A stretch of DNA of 64,000 nt from positions 930,001-994,000 of the forward strand of contig NZ_CP081295.1 in the NCBI RefSeq assembly GCF_019711375.1, given 5' to 3'. Shown here piece by piece: positions 1 to 6,886 of the stretch (its first letter is position 1; each line of letters begins with the position of its first letter). Both the position numbers and the translations under genes were made by a program. The notes below the pieces were generated by a model that was given only the letters and a program-made list of their open reading frames with translations, searched no databases and had not been told where the DNA came from. Origin of the DNA: Qipengyuania aurantiaca. Lineage in GTDB: Bacteria; Pseudomonadota; Alphaproteobacteria; Sphingomonadales; Sphingomonadaceae.

Positions 1-543
1 GTCCTCGCGCATGACGAGGCCGCGCACCGTCTGCGGCGCGTGTTCCGCAAACCAGATGCACACCCGCGGATCGAAACTCATCACCGCATACGGGCCCGCA
101 TAGCCTTCGAGAGCCTTGGCCACCGCGCGGCAGCTGCGCTGGACATCGTAGCCGCGCTTCGACTTGATCTCGATCAGGATCGGGACCTGCCCCGCGACGA
201 TCGGCAGCAGATCGTCGAGCCGGGCCAGCTTGTGCTCGCTGTCGAGGAAGGCGATCTGCGCCAGCTCCTCCGCGCTGTGATCGGCCAGCGGGCCGTGGAC
301 GCCCGTCAGGCGCTCCAGCTCCCAGTCATGGACCAGCATGGCGCAGCCATCGCGGCTGCGCTGGATATCGCATTCGATGCCCATCCCCCGCTCCACCGCC
401 AGCGCAAAACCGGCGAGAGAGTTTTCGGGTACGCCCTCCCCGTGCAAACCGCGGTGGGCGTAAGTCCAGTCGCGCAGCCAGCCGACCCGCTCGGGGTCGG
501 GCGCGGCAACGATCAGCCGGTCAAGCGGGGCGAAGGGCGACAA
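1..543 (-). CDS. Glycerophosphodiester phosphodiesterase (C-terminus beyond window)
   Basis: Hydrolyses glycerophosphodiesters to glycerol-3-phosphate plus an alcohol. The reading frame has the GDPD signature: AHRGLHGEGVPENSLAGF near the N-terminus, then GIECDIQ and VHDWELERLTG, and later ILIEIKSK with the metal-binding Glu-x-Lys pattern. I place the start at a TTG (MSPFAPLDRL) that overlaps the end of the upstream ridA-like gene by 23 bases; no ATG fits. The gene runs off the left edge, so about 180 residues are visible. It is last in a minus-strand chain of overlapping genes. Family is confident; substrate is not. Confidence 0.85.
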   Translation of the reverse strand, partial: MSPFAPLDRLIVAAPDPERVGWLRDWTYAHRGLHGEGVPENSLAGFALAVERGMGIECDIQRSRDGCAMLVHDWELERLTGVHGPLADHSAEELAQIAFLDSEHKLARLDDLLPIVAGQVPILIEIKSKRGYDVQRSCRAVAKALEGYAGPYAVMSFDPRVCIWFAEHAPQTVRGLVMRED

Positions 544-979
544 TCGCGTCGACCTCGACCGCGGCGTCGAGCGGCAGGACCGGCACGCCCACCGCGCTGC
601 GCGCATGGCGGCCCGCTTCGCCGAAGACCTCGGCCATCAGGTCGCTGGTGCCGTTCACCACCTTGGGCTGGTCGGTGAAGGAAGGCACGCTGGCGACGAA
701 GCCGCCGAGCTTCACGACCTTCTCCACCCGCTCCAGCAGGCCCGCAGCCTTCAGCTGGGCGAGGATCATCAACCCGCAGGCGCGCGCCGCTTCTTGGCCC
801 CGCTCGAGCGTCACGTCATGTCCCAACTTACCGGTGACGAGAGTGCCGTCGACGAAGGGCAGCTGCCCCGAGATATACGCCACGTCGTTCGAGACGACGA
901 GCGGCTGGTAGCTGGCGACCGGTGCCGCCGCTCCGGGCAGGGTGATGCCCAGTTCTTCGAGTTTCGCCTCGATGCTCAT
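521..979 (-). CDS. RidA family protein (YjgF/YER057c/UK114)
   Basis: Member of the RidA family of small trimeric enamine/imine deaminases that clear reactive intermediates of PLP enzymes. The protein is 152 residues and shows YISGQLPF, then GLMILAQLKAAGLLERVEKVVKLGGFV and the C-terminal RSAVGVPVLPLDAAVEVDAI typical of the longer YjgH-like branch. The start MSIEAKLEEL is chosen because its ATG overlaps the stop of the HAD gene upstream (ATGA); the longer frame adds only a low-complexity arginine-rich stretch. Exact substrate is unknown. Confidence 0.9.
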   Translation of the reverse strand: MSIEAKLEELGITLPGAAAPVASYQPLVVSNDVAYISGQLPFVDGTLVTGKLGHDVTLERGQEAARACGLMILAQLKAAGLLERVEKVVKLGGFVASVPSFTDQPKVVNGTSDLMAEVFGEAGRHARSAVGVPVLPLDAAVEVDAIVALRPA

Positions 980-1605
980 GCGTTTTCCTTCTGCAATTGT
1001 TGGCGCAGCCACGGCAACGCCTCGTCCCAGCTGTCGATCCGCGCATCGGCATGACCCGAGGTGTGGGCGCAATCGATATGCGGGGCGAGCATGGGTTCGC
1101 CGCACAGGTGCAATGTGGTTATATCGGAAATTGTCTCGCGCGCCGAACGGTGGTGCTGCGCAAGATCGTCGATGAAGATCGCGTTGGAGGGGCGGTATTC
1201 CGCAAGGATGTTCTGCAGCGCCGGACCCTTGGGGCCCTGGTTGGTGAAGACCCGGGCGTTAAGGCCGTGCCCGGCCAGCTGCTCGGTCCGCATTTGCTGC
1301 CGCTTGTCGACGAGATTGGTGAGGATGACGACGTCCGCCTCCTCGGCCAGCGTGTTGATGCCTTCGATGGCGCCGGGGATCGGGTCCTGGCGATACATCT
1401 CGGTGTCGAAGAACAGGCCGAGTTTCTTCCAGATCTCATCCGGCTCAAGCACCTCGCCGCTCTCTTGCCAGCGCAGCGCCTGCGCAAAATCGTTGCCGTT
1501 CATGCGGAAATCGACGCCTTGCGTCTCGGCCAGCCAGTCCTTGAAGGGGCTGACCATGTAGAGCAGCACCTCGTCGCAATCGGAGATAATCAGCGGGCGG
1601 CTCAT
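976..1605 (-). CDS. HAD family hydrolase
   Basis: A 209-residue haloacid dehalogenase superfamily protein. Motif I is SDCDEVL near the N-terminus (nucleophile Asp plus Asp+2), motif II is VVILTNL, and the acidic motif IV is AIFIDDLAQH. Such enzymes are mostly small-molecule phosphatases; nothing in the sequence identifies a substrate. It overlaps both neighbours by four bases (ATGA), so it is surely co-translated with the RidA-like gene below and the DUF3572 gene above. Confidence 0.85.
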   Translation of the reverse strand: MSRPLIISDCDEVLLYMVSPFKDWLAETQGVDFRMNGNDFAQALRWQESGEVLEPDEIWKKLGLFFDTEMYRQDPIPGAIEGINTLAEEADVVILTNLVDKRQQMRTEQLAGHGLNARVFTNQGPKGPALQNILAEYRPSNAIFIDDLAQHHRSARETISDITTLHLCGEPMLAPHIDCAHTSGHADARIDSWDEALPWLRQQLQKENA

Positions 1606-1892
1606 GCGTTCAATTCCCTCGCGGCGGCGACCAGAGTTTCGGGTTTCGTGTTCAAAGCGTCTGCGGCGGCAATAAGGTCCGGCTCGTGATTGGCGAGGAA
1701 TTCGAGCACCGCGGCCTGCACGCCGCGGTCGTCGATGCCGTGGCGCAGCCGTTCGGGCGTCAGGCCGGTGAGCGACAGCAACCGTTCGGCGCGCTTCTCG
1801 TCGGTTAGTGCCCAGCCCAACGCCTCCAGCGCGAGAACCTCCGCCGTCCGGTTTTCTCCATCCGCCGATTTATCGCCTGTGTGAATTGTCAG
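1602..1892 (-). CDS. DUF3572 family protein
   Basis: Small conserved alphaproteobacterial protein of unknown function. The diagnostic stretch is LALEALGWALTDEKRAERLL followed by LTGLTPERLR and FLANHEPDLIAAADAL. Homologues include the VLALEALGW part, which lies upstream of the only TTG start (position 1820), so I extend to an in-frame CTG preceded by AGGAG; no ATG, GTG or TTG exists there. If the TTG is used the product is 72 residues instead of 96. It overlaps the HAD gene by four bases and diverges from divK, whose start is about 50 bases away. Confidence 0.7.
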   Translation of the reverse strand: MTIHTGDKSADGENRTAEVLALEALGWALTDEKRAERLLSLTGLTPERLRHGIDDRGVQAAVLEFLANHEPDLIAAADALNTKPETLVAAARELNA

Positions 1893-1945
1893 TGCTCCTG
1901 CTAACGCCTACGCCTACCATCCCAGTGACAGGAGTGACCCGCCCC

Positions 1946-2314
1946 GTGGCAAAGAGAATCCTCGTTGTCGAGGACAACGACCTCAACCGTAAGCTGTTTT
2001 GTGACGTGCTGAAGGCGAACGGTTACGAGGTGGTGCCGGTTTCCGACGGAAACAACTTTCTCGCCACCGCGAAGAGGTCGGACCCCGCGCTGGTCATCAT
2101 GGACATCCAGCTACCCAATGTCAGCGGAGTCGATCTGATTACCGACCTTAAGGCCGATCCGGGAATGCAGGGCGTGCCGGTTCTCGCCGTCACCGCCTAT
2201 GCCGGCAAGGGCGATGAGGAACGCATTCGCGACGCCGGGGCGCAGGATTACCTAGCCAAGCCAGTGTCCATTGGCCCCTTCATGGCTGCCGTGCGCAAGC
2301 TCTTGGCGGACTGA
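1946..2314 (+). CDS. divK: Single-domain response regulator, DivK-like
   Basis: A stand-alone CheY-like receiver of 122 residues with no output domain. It carries the acidic pair in VVEDNDLN (Asp10), the phospho-acceptor Asp53 in IMDIQLPN, Thr83 and Lys105 in LAKPVS. In Caulobacter, DivK relays the PleC/DivJ signal through DivL to CckA and so controls CtrA; the match at Asp53 and the LNRKLFCDVL helix favour DivK over other receivers. I chose GTG at 1946 (MAKRILVVED), with AGGAG about 12 bases upstream; GTG at 1934 is possible. No pleD-like gene follows, unlike in Caulobacter. Confidence 0.85.
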   Translation: MAKRILVVEDNDLNRKLFCDVLKANGYEVVPVSDGNNFLATAKRSDPALVIMDIQLPNVSGVDLITDLKADPGMQGVPVLAVTAYAGKGDEERIRDAGAQDYLAKPVSIGPFMAAVRKLLAD

Positions 2315-2427
2315 GCGGGACAGAGCCGAAAGCTTGACAAAACGCTGCGGAAACCGCTTTGCCGCCCCATTCGTTAAGACCTGCACTATCGCGGGTCGCA
2401 TCGCATTTTGAAGAACTGGACCCTTAC

Positions 2428-2673
2428 ATGGACCGTGCCGAGGTAGACGCCAAGATCTGCAACCTCATCGAACCCTTCAACAAGAAGGGTGTCGAGATCA
2501 AGGAAGAGACCACTTTCCAGGGCGATCTCGAATTCGACAGCCTGACCGTGATGGATTTCGTCGCCGAGATCGAGGACGAGTTCGACATCATCATCTCGAT
2601 GAACCAGCAGGCGGAGATCGAGAATTACGGCCAGCTCGTCGATGCGGTCCACAAGCTGCAGGCCGACGCATGA
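2428..2673 (+). CDS. Acyl carrier protein for sphingolipid synthesis
   Basis: An 81-residue acyl carrier protein with the phosphopantetheine serine Ser38 in FDSLTVMDF and the acidic helix-II region EIEDEFDIIISM. Its stop overlaps the start of the serine palmitoyltransferase gene (ATGA). By analogy with the acpR-spt pair of Caulobacter and with Sphingomonas, it probably presents the acyl thioester used for 3-ketosphinganine synthesis rather than serving bulk fatty-acid synthesis. The start MDRAEVDAKI is preferred; an upstream ATG would add 23 poorly conserved residues. Confidence 0.88.
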   Translation: MDRAEVDAKICNLIEPFNKKGVEIKEETTFQGDLEFDSLTVMDFVAEIEDEFDIIISMNQQAEIENYGQLVDAVHKLQADA

Positions 2674-3926
2674 GCGAAGGTATCAGCCAGCCCGACCAGC
2701 CCCAGCCGCTCGAAGCGCATGCGAGCGACAAGGACCTGTTCTCGAAGTTCGACGACATCATCGCGCTGCGCAAAGGGCTTCTCTCGCAGGGGCGCGAAGA
2801 CCCGTTCAACCTCGTCATGGAGAAGGTCCTCTCGCCCACCCGCGCGATCTGCAACGGGCGCGAAACGATCCTGCTCGGCACCTATAATTACATGGGCATG
2901 ACCTTCGATCCTGACGTGGTCGAGGCCGGCAAGCAGGCGCTGGCCGACTTCGGATCGGGCACGACCGGCTCTCGCGTCCTCAACGGCACGTACCAGGGCC
3001 ACAAGGAATGCGAGGAGGCGCTGCGCGAATTTTACGACATGGACCACGCGATGGTCTTCTCGACCGGCTACCAGGCCAATCTCGGGATCATCTCCACCAT
3101 CGCGGGCAAGGGCGATTACATCGTCCTCGACATCGACAGCCACGCCAGCATCTGGGACGGCTGCGCGATGGGCCAGGCCGAAGTCGTGCCGTTCAAGCAC
3201 AACGACATAGAGGCGATGGAGAAGCGCCTTAAGCGCATTCCTGAAGGCGCGGGCAAACTCGTTGTCCTCGAAGGCGTCTACTCGATGCTCGGCGACATTG
3301 CTCCGCTCAAGGAAATGGTCGCCGTCGCGAAGAAATACGGCGCCATGGTGCTGGTCGACGAAGCGCATTCGATGGGCTTCATCGGCGAACATGGTCGCGG
3401 CGTGGTCGAGGATGCGGGCGTCATCGACGATGTCGATTTCATCATCGGCACCTTCTCCAAGAGCGTCGGCACGGTCGGCGGTTTCTGCGTGTCGAACCAT
3501 CCCAAGTTCGAAATCATGCGCCTCGTCTGCCGTCCCTATGTCTTCACCGCCTCGCTGCCGCCCAGCGTAGTGGCGACAGCGGCGACCAGCATTCGCAAGC
3601 TGATGCACGGTTCCAACAAGCGCGCGCATCTGTGGGAGAATTCGAAGAACCTCCACAAGGGGCTGCGCGATCTGGGCTTCAAGCTCGGCACCGACGAACC
3701 GCAAAGCGCGATCATCGCGGTCATCATGCCCGACCTCGAAAAGGGCGCGCATATGTGGGAGGCGCTGATCCGCAACGGCCTCTACGTGAACCTCGCAAGG
3801 CCGCCGGCGACGCCCGCCAACATGACCCTGTTGCGCTGCTCGCTGTGTGCAGAGCATAGCGAGGAAGAAGTCGGCCAGATCCTCGAGATCTTCGAGAAGT
3901 CGGGCAAGGAAACCGGCATCATCTGA
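2670..3926 (+). CDS. spt: Serine palmitoyltransferase
   Basis: PLP-dependent alpha-oxoamine synthase that condenses L-serine with a palmitoyl thioester to 3-ketosphinganine, the first step of sphingolipid synthesis. The 418-residue length matches soluble bacterial SPT. Lys264 in GTFSKSVGTVGG forms the internal aldimine, His158 in DIDSHASIWDG stacks on PLP, and Asp230 in LVDEAHSMGF contacts the pyridine nitrogen; the numbering is within one residue of the Sphingomonas enzyme as I recall it. It is translationally coupled to the upstream ACP gene. No ceramide synthase or other sphingolipid gene lies in this window. Confidence 0.95.
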   Translation: MSEGISQPDQPQPLEAHASDKDLFSKFDDIIALRKGLLSQGREDPFNLVMEKVLSPTRAICNGRETILLGTYNYMGMTFDPDVVEAGKQALADFGSGTTGSRVLNGTYQGHKECEEALREFYDMDHAMVFSTGYQANLGIISTIAGKGDYIVLDIDSHASIWDGCAMGQAEVVPFKHNDIEAMEKRLKRIPEGAGKLVVLEGVYSMLGDIAPLKEMVAVAKKYGAMVLVDEAHSMGFIGEHGRGVVEDAGVIDDVDFIIGTFSKSVGTVGGFCVSNHPKFEIMRLVCRPYVFTASLPPSVVATAATSIRKLMHGSNKRAHLWENSKNLHKGLRDLGFKLGTDEPQSAIIAVIMPDLEKGAHMWEALIRNGLYVNLARPPATPANMTLLRCSLCAEHSEEEVGQILEIFEKSGKETGII

Positions 3927-3997
3927 TGCCTGAGTGAGCGGGCGGCGGGAACACTGCCGCCCCTTCGCCCGTCTCGTGGGGGAAGGAGAATACCCCC

Positions 3998-4429
3998 ATG
4001 AAAACCACGAATTCCGGCAGCGCGACCTACGAAGGCCTTGGCAAGGACGGCAAGGGCCACGTCTCGACAGGCTCGGGCGCGCTGTCCGCCCAGCCCTACG
4101 GCTTCAACACCCGCTTCGAAGATGCGCCCGGGACTAATCCGGAAGAACTCATCGGCGCCGCGCACGCCAGCTGCTTCACTATGGCGCTGAGCTTCAAGCT
4201 CGCCGAAGCCGGCTTTACCGACGGCAGCCTGACCACCAACGCCGAGGTCACGCTGGAAAAGGAAGACGGCGGCTTCACCGTGACCAAATCCGCCCTCTCG
4301 ACCAAGGGCAAGGTGGACGGCCTCGACCGCGCCAAGTTCGAGGAACTGGCCGAGGACGCCAAGGCCAATTGCCCGATCTCGAAACTGCTGAATTGCGAAA
4401 TCACCCTCGAAACCGCGTTCGAGGGCTGA
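3998..4429 (+). CDS. OsmC family peroxiredoxin
   Basis: A 143-residue OsmC-type thiol peroxidase for organic hydroperoxides. Both redox cysteines are present: Cys59 in AAHASCFTMAL and Cys125 in KANCPISKLL. The N-terminal strand region YEGLGKDGKGHVSTGSG is typical of the OsmC (not Ohr) branch. A strong ribosome site (AAGGAG) precedes the ATG. It follows spt by 71 bases and converges on a DedA-like gene. Confidence 0.92.
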   Translation: MKTTNSGSATYEGLGKDGKGHVSTGSGALSAQPYGFNTRFEDAPGTNPEELIGAAHASCFTMALSFKLAEAGFTDGSLTTNAEVTLEKEDGGFTVTKSALSTKGKVDGLDRAKFEELAEDAKANCPISKLLNCEITLETAFEG

Positions 4430-4441
4430 TCCGAGGCGGCT

Positions 4442-5098
4442 TCAGGCGGCCGGGTTGACCTCGGTCGCCGCCGCGCAGCTTTCGGGATCCTCGGCATCGC
4501 CCTCGCCGCCGAGCTGGGTCAGGACCAGCACGCCGCCGACCACCAGCACGACGAACAGCGTCGTCACCGTGCCGAGGTATTTGTCGATCACGCGTTTGAT
4601 CGGCGCGCCGAAAGCCCGGAACAGTATGCCCACGGTCATGAAGATTAGCGCGCGGGCGAACAGGCTGGAGAGCACGAAGGTGACGAGATTCATGCCGACG
4701 AAACCGGCGGTGATCGTCAGCAGCTTGAACGGGACCGGAGTCGCGCCCGCGATCAGGATCGCCTCGAAATCGTATTTGCGCAGATGGCAGGCGGCGACCG
4801 GGAAGCTCTCGGTGAGCCCCAACGTGCCGATCAGCCAGACACCAACCGTATCGTAAAGCCCCCAGCCGATCGCATAGCCCAGCAGCGCGCCGGCGACCGA
4901 GGACAGGGTCGCGACAGCTGCGAACTTCACCGCCTTCTTCGGTTCGGCAAGGCACATCAGGCCCAGCAGTGGGTGCGGCGGGATCGGGAAAAAGCTCGAT
5001 TCGACGAAGCAGAAGAAAGCCAGCCACCACACGGCGTGCGGATGGGCCGCCTTGTCCATCGTCCAGTCGTAAAGCCCGCGCAGCGGTTTCATCAGCAT
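4442..5098 (-). CDS. VTT/DedA-like membrane protein (YqaA family)
   Basis: A 218-residue inner-membrane protein with five or six hydrophobic segments. The region FFPIPPHPLLGLMCLAEPKK followed by SVAGALLGYAIGW, and later AGATPVPFKLLTITAGFVGM, matches the SNARE-associated/VTT domain of YqaA proteins, thought to be lipid scramblases or envelope homeostasis factors. Start codons at 5098 (MLMK) or 5092 (MK) are both possible. The C-terminal tail is acidic and Ala-rich. Confidence 0.85.
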   Translation of the reverse strand: MLMKPLRGLYDWTMDKAAHPHAVWWLAFFCFVESSFFPIPPHPLLGLMCLAEPKKAVKFAAVATLSSVAGALLGYAIGWGLYDTVGVWLIGTLGLTESFPVAACHLRKYDFEAILIAGATPVPFKLLTITAGFVGMNLVTFVLSSLFARALIFMTVGILFRAFGAPIKRVIDKYLGTVTTLFVVLVVGGVLVLTQLGGEGDAEDPESCAAATEVNPAA

Positions 5099-5196
5099 CT
5101 GAGGGTGATTCCCGAGGTCCCGTGGAGAGCGGCGGAGTTACGCCAGCGCGAGGCTGTTGGCAACGCTCTCGCACGAACCTATTTGGTTCTTTTTTC

Positions 5197-5226
5197 TTGA
5201 CATCGTGACGCTATTTGGCTAGCAAT
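5197..5226 (+). promoter_or_regulatory. Candidate promoter ahead of the terminase small-subunit gene
   Basis: A consensus TTGACA hexamer is followed after 17 bases by TAGCAA as a weak -10. It lies about 110 bases ahead of the terS-like gene in a locally AT-rich stretch. The -35 is good and the -10 only fair, so activity is inferred. Confidence 0.45.
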
Positions 5227-5273
5227 ACAGAACATCGCGATAGTGTGACACCGGCCAGCAGGTCGGAGAGAAC

Positions 5274-5305
5274 GGGCGGCTCCTGCCAGGGAGGCCGCCC
5301 TTTTG
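5274..5305 (+). terminator. Hairpin with T-run between promoter and terS-like gene
   Basis: GGGCGGCTCC pairs with GGAGGCCGCCC through one bulged base, followed by TTTT. It has the form of an intrinsic terminator but sits between the candidate promoter and the start codon about 35 bases away, so it may act as an attenuator or simply block read-through into the phage-like remnant. Confidence 0.45.
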
Positions 5306-5338
5306 CCGTCGCCTGTCGCCGCTCGACGGGAGGGAGTC

Positions 5339-5848
5339 ATGGCCAAGGCGAAGAAGGCACGCGGTGCGCGCACCAAGATCGCCCCGATCTATCGCAAGGG
5401 CGAGAAAGACAAGCTCGACCGCCATTGGCGCGGCTTCTTCCTCGACAAGCTGGCGGAGACGTCGAACATTTCGGCGGCCGCCAGCTTCGCCGGCATCAAC
5501 CCCTCGCGGGCCTACAAGGTCCGGCGCGAGGAGCCGGAATTCGCGCGCCAGTGGTACGCGGCCCTCGTCGAGGGCTACGAGCATCTCGAACTCGAAACGC
5601 TGCGCCGTCTTCGCGAAGGCGTGCCTGCCGATGGCCCCAAGTTCGACATCGCCAACGCGCTGCGCCTCCTCGTGATGCACCGCGAAACGGTGGCGCGCGA
5701 GCGGGCGCGGATCGAGAATGCGGACGAGGCGAGCGTGCTGGCCTCGCTCAACGCCAAGCTGGAAGCCATGCGCCGCAACGAACAGGCGCTGGCAACCGCG
5801 CTGGAGAAGGACGGCGTCTACCGGGTCGAACAGTCCGATGCTGGGTGA
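5339..5848 (+). CDS. Terminase small subunit-like protein of a gene transfer agent remnant
   Basis: A 169-residue basic protein. The N-terminal half has a helix-turn-helix-like stretch (LAETSNISAAASFAGINPSRAY) and is followed by WYAALVEGYEHLELETLRRL and a charged helical C-terminus. This pattern and its position directly before a TerL-type ATPase fit the small terminase (gp1) at the head of Sphingomonadales gene transfer agent clusters. ATG 5339 follows GGGAGGG. It overlaps the large-terminase remnant by 11 bases. The gene looks intact although the rest of the cluster is gone. Confidence 0.7.
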   Translation: MAKAKKARGARTKIAPIYRKGEKDKLDRHWRGFFLDKLAETSNISAAASFAGINPSRAYKVRREEPEFARQWYAALVEGYEHLELETLRRLREGVPADGPKFDIANALRLLVMHRETVARERARIENADEASVLASLNAKLEAMRRNEQALATALEKDGVYRVEQSDAG

Positions 5849-6291
5849 GGAATTCCTCGTCTGGCTCCGGCGCAAGAGCGATGACGAGCGGCTCGGCCTG
5901 ATCCGCCAGCTCGAAGAGCGCGAGCGCCAGCTTATCCAGCATGACTGGCCGCTCTGGCGTCGGGAGGGACAGTGTCCGCCCGAAGGGGATTGGGATTGCT
6001 GGATGATCTGTGCGGGACGCGGTTTCGGCAAGACGCGCACCGGGGCGGAATGGGTGCGCGAGGTGGCGATACACGATCCCGCTGCCCGGATCGCGCTTGT
6101 CGGCAGTTCGCTGGGCGAAGCGCGTGCGGTCATGGTCGAAGGAGAAAGCGGCATAATGTCGATCAGTCCCGAGACCTATCGCCCGTTTTACGAGCCCTCG
6201 CTCAAGCGGCTGACCTGGCCGAACGGGGCGATCGCACAGCTCTATTCCGCCGCCGAGCCCGAAAGCTTGCGCGGTCCGCAGCACAGCCACG
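5838..6291 (+). pseudogene. Truncated large terminase subunit (GTA TerL), 5' fragment
   Basis: The first roughly 150 residues of a TerL ATPase/nuclease: MLGEEFLVWL start, Walker A region CAGRGFGKTRTGAEWV, then LVGSSLGEARAVMVEGESG and LRGPQHSHA. In GTA terminases the last motif is normally followed by the Walker B region, about 300 more residues of ATPase and the RNase H-like nuclease. Here homology stops at about 6290 and the frame runs out through unrelated residues to a stop at 6386. Walker B and nuclease are missing, so the packaging motor is dead. Confidence 0.8.
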
Positions 6292-6687
6292 CTCGCCGGA
6301 CAGGCGCAAAAAGAGTTTACCGTCAACGAAGCGCTCTCCCGCATCGACATGCTGCTTCATCCCACAGTGACCGGCACTGCGAATAGCCCGCCCGCCACCC
6401 CCGCAGTCGGCGACTGTTACCTCGTCTCGGTAAGCGCAAGCGGAGCCTTTGCCGAGCATGAGGGATGCCTCGCTGGTTGGGACGGCCAGCAATGGACCTT
6501 CGCCGAACCGTTCGACGGGATGCGGCTTTACGATCACACAGCCGGCATGACATTGCTCTTCGATGGCGGGTGGAAAAGCGCGTCCGCCCCCGCAACGCCG
6601 ACGGGGGGCTCGATCGTCGATGCCGAAGCGCGCGCGGCGATCGACCAGCTTGCCGAAGCCTTGCGAACCCTGCGCCTGCTTGCGTAG
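6291..6687 (+). pseudogene. DUF2793 (phage/GTA tail-region) protein, 3' fragment
   Basis: A reading frame that enters without a start codon at about 6291 with LAGQAQKEFTVNEAL, then DMLLHPTVTG, GDCYLVSVSASGAF and GMRLYDHTAGMTLLF. This is the DUF2793 domain found at the distal, tail end of GTA and lambdoid clusters. Only its first few residues are lost. It begins exactly where the terminase homology ends, so an internal deletion joined the two ends of a once complete cluster. The first internal ATG (6349) could give a 112-residue product, but function is doubtful. Confidence 0.75.
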
Positions 6688-6812
6688 ATTTGCAGGAACA
6701 AGACCGCCCGACTGACGTTGGGCCAGCGTCTAAGGAGGGATCTTCAACCCGGATATCTCTGAAAACAGTCGGGAATAGCGACATTCTTGCAACAGTTCCC
6801 GGCCATTGTCAG

Positions 6813-6840
6813 CTTGCCACTTTGCTTGTGCGACTATAGA
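6813..6840 (+). promoter_or_regulatory. Candidate promoter of the ompA-like gene
   Basis: CTTGCC, a 16-base spacer and TATAGA lie about 47 bases ahead of the ATG, in a drop of GC after the GTA remnant. The hexamers resemble a vegetative sigma-70 promoter. Confidence 0.5.
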
Positions 6841-6886
6841 TAAGTTTCACTCGGTGGCTCCAATTCGCAAAAAGGGGAAATAAATA

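Noticed and set aside
2625..3857. Long 410-residue open frame on the minus strand opposite serine palmitoyltransferase
   Set aside because: High-GC shadow of spt; composition is His/Asp/Arg-rich with no domain, and the plus-strand gene has all catalytic residues.
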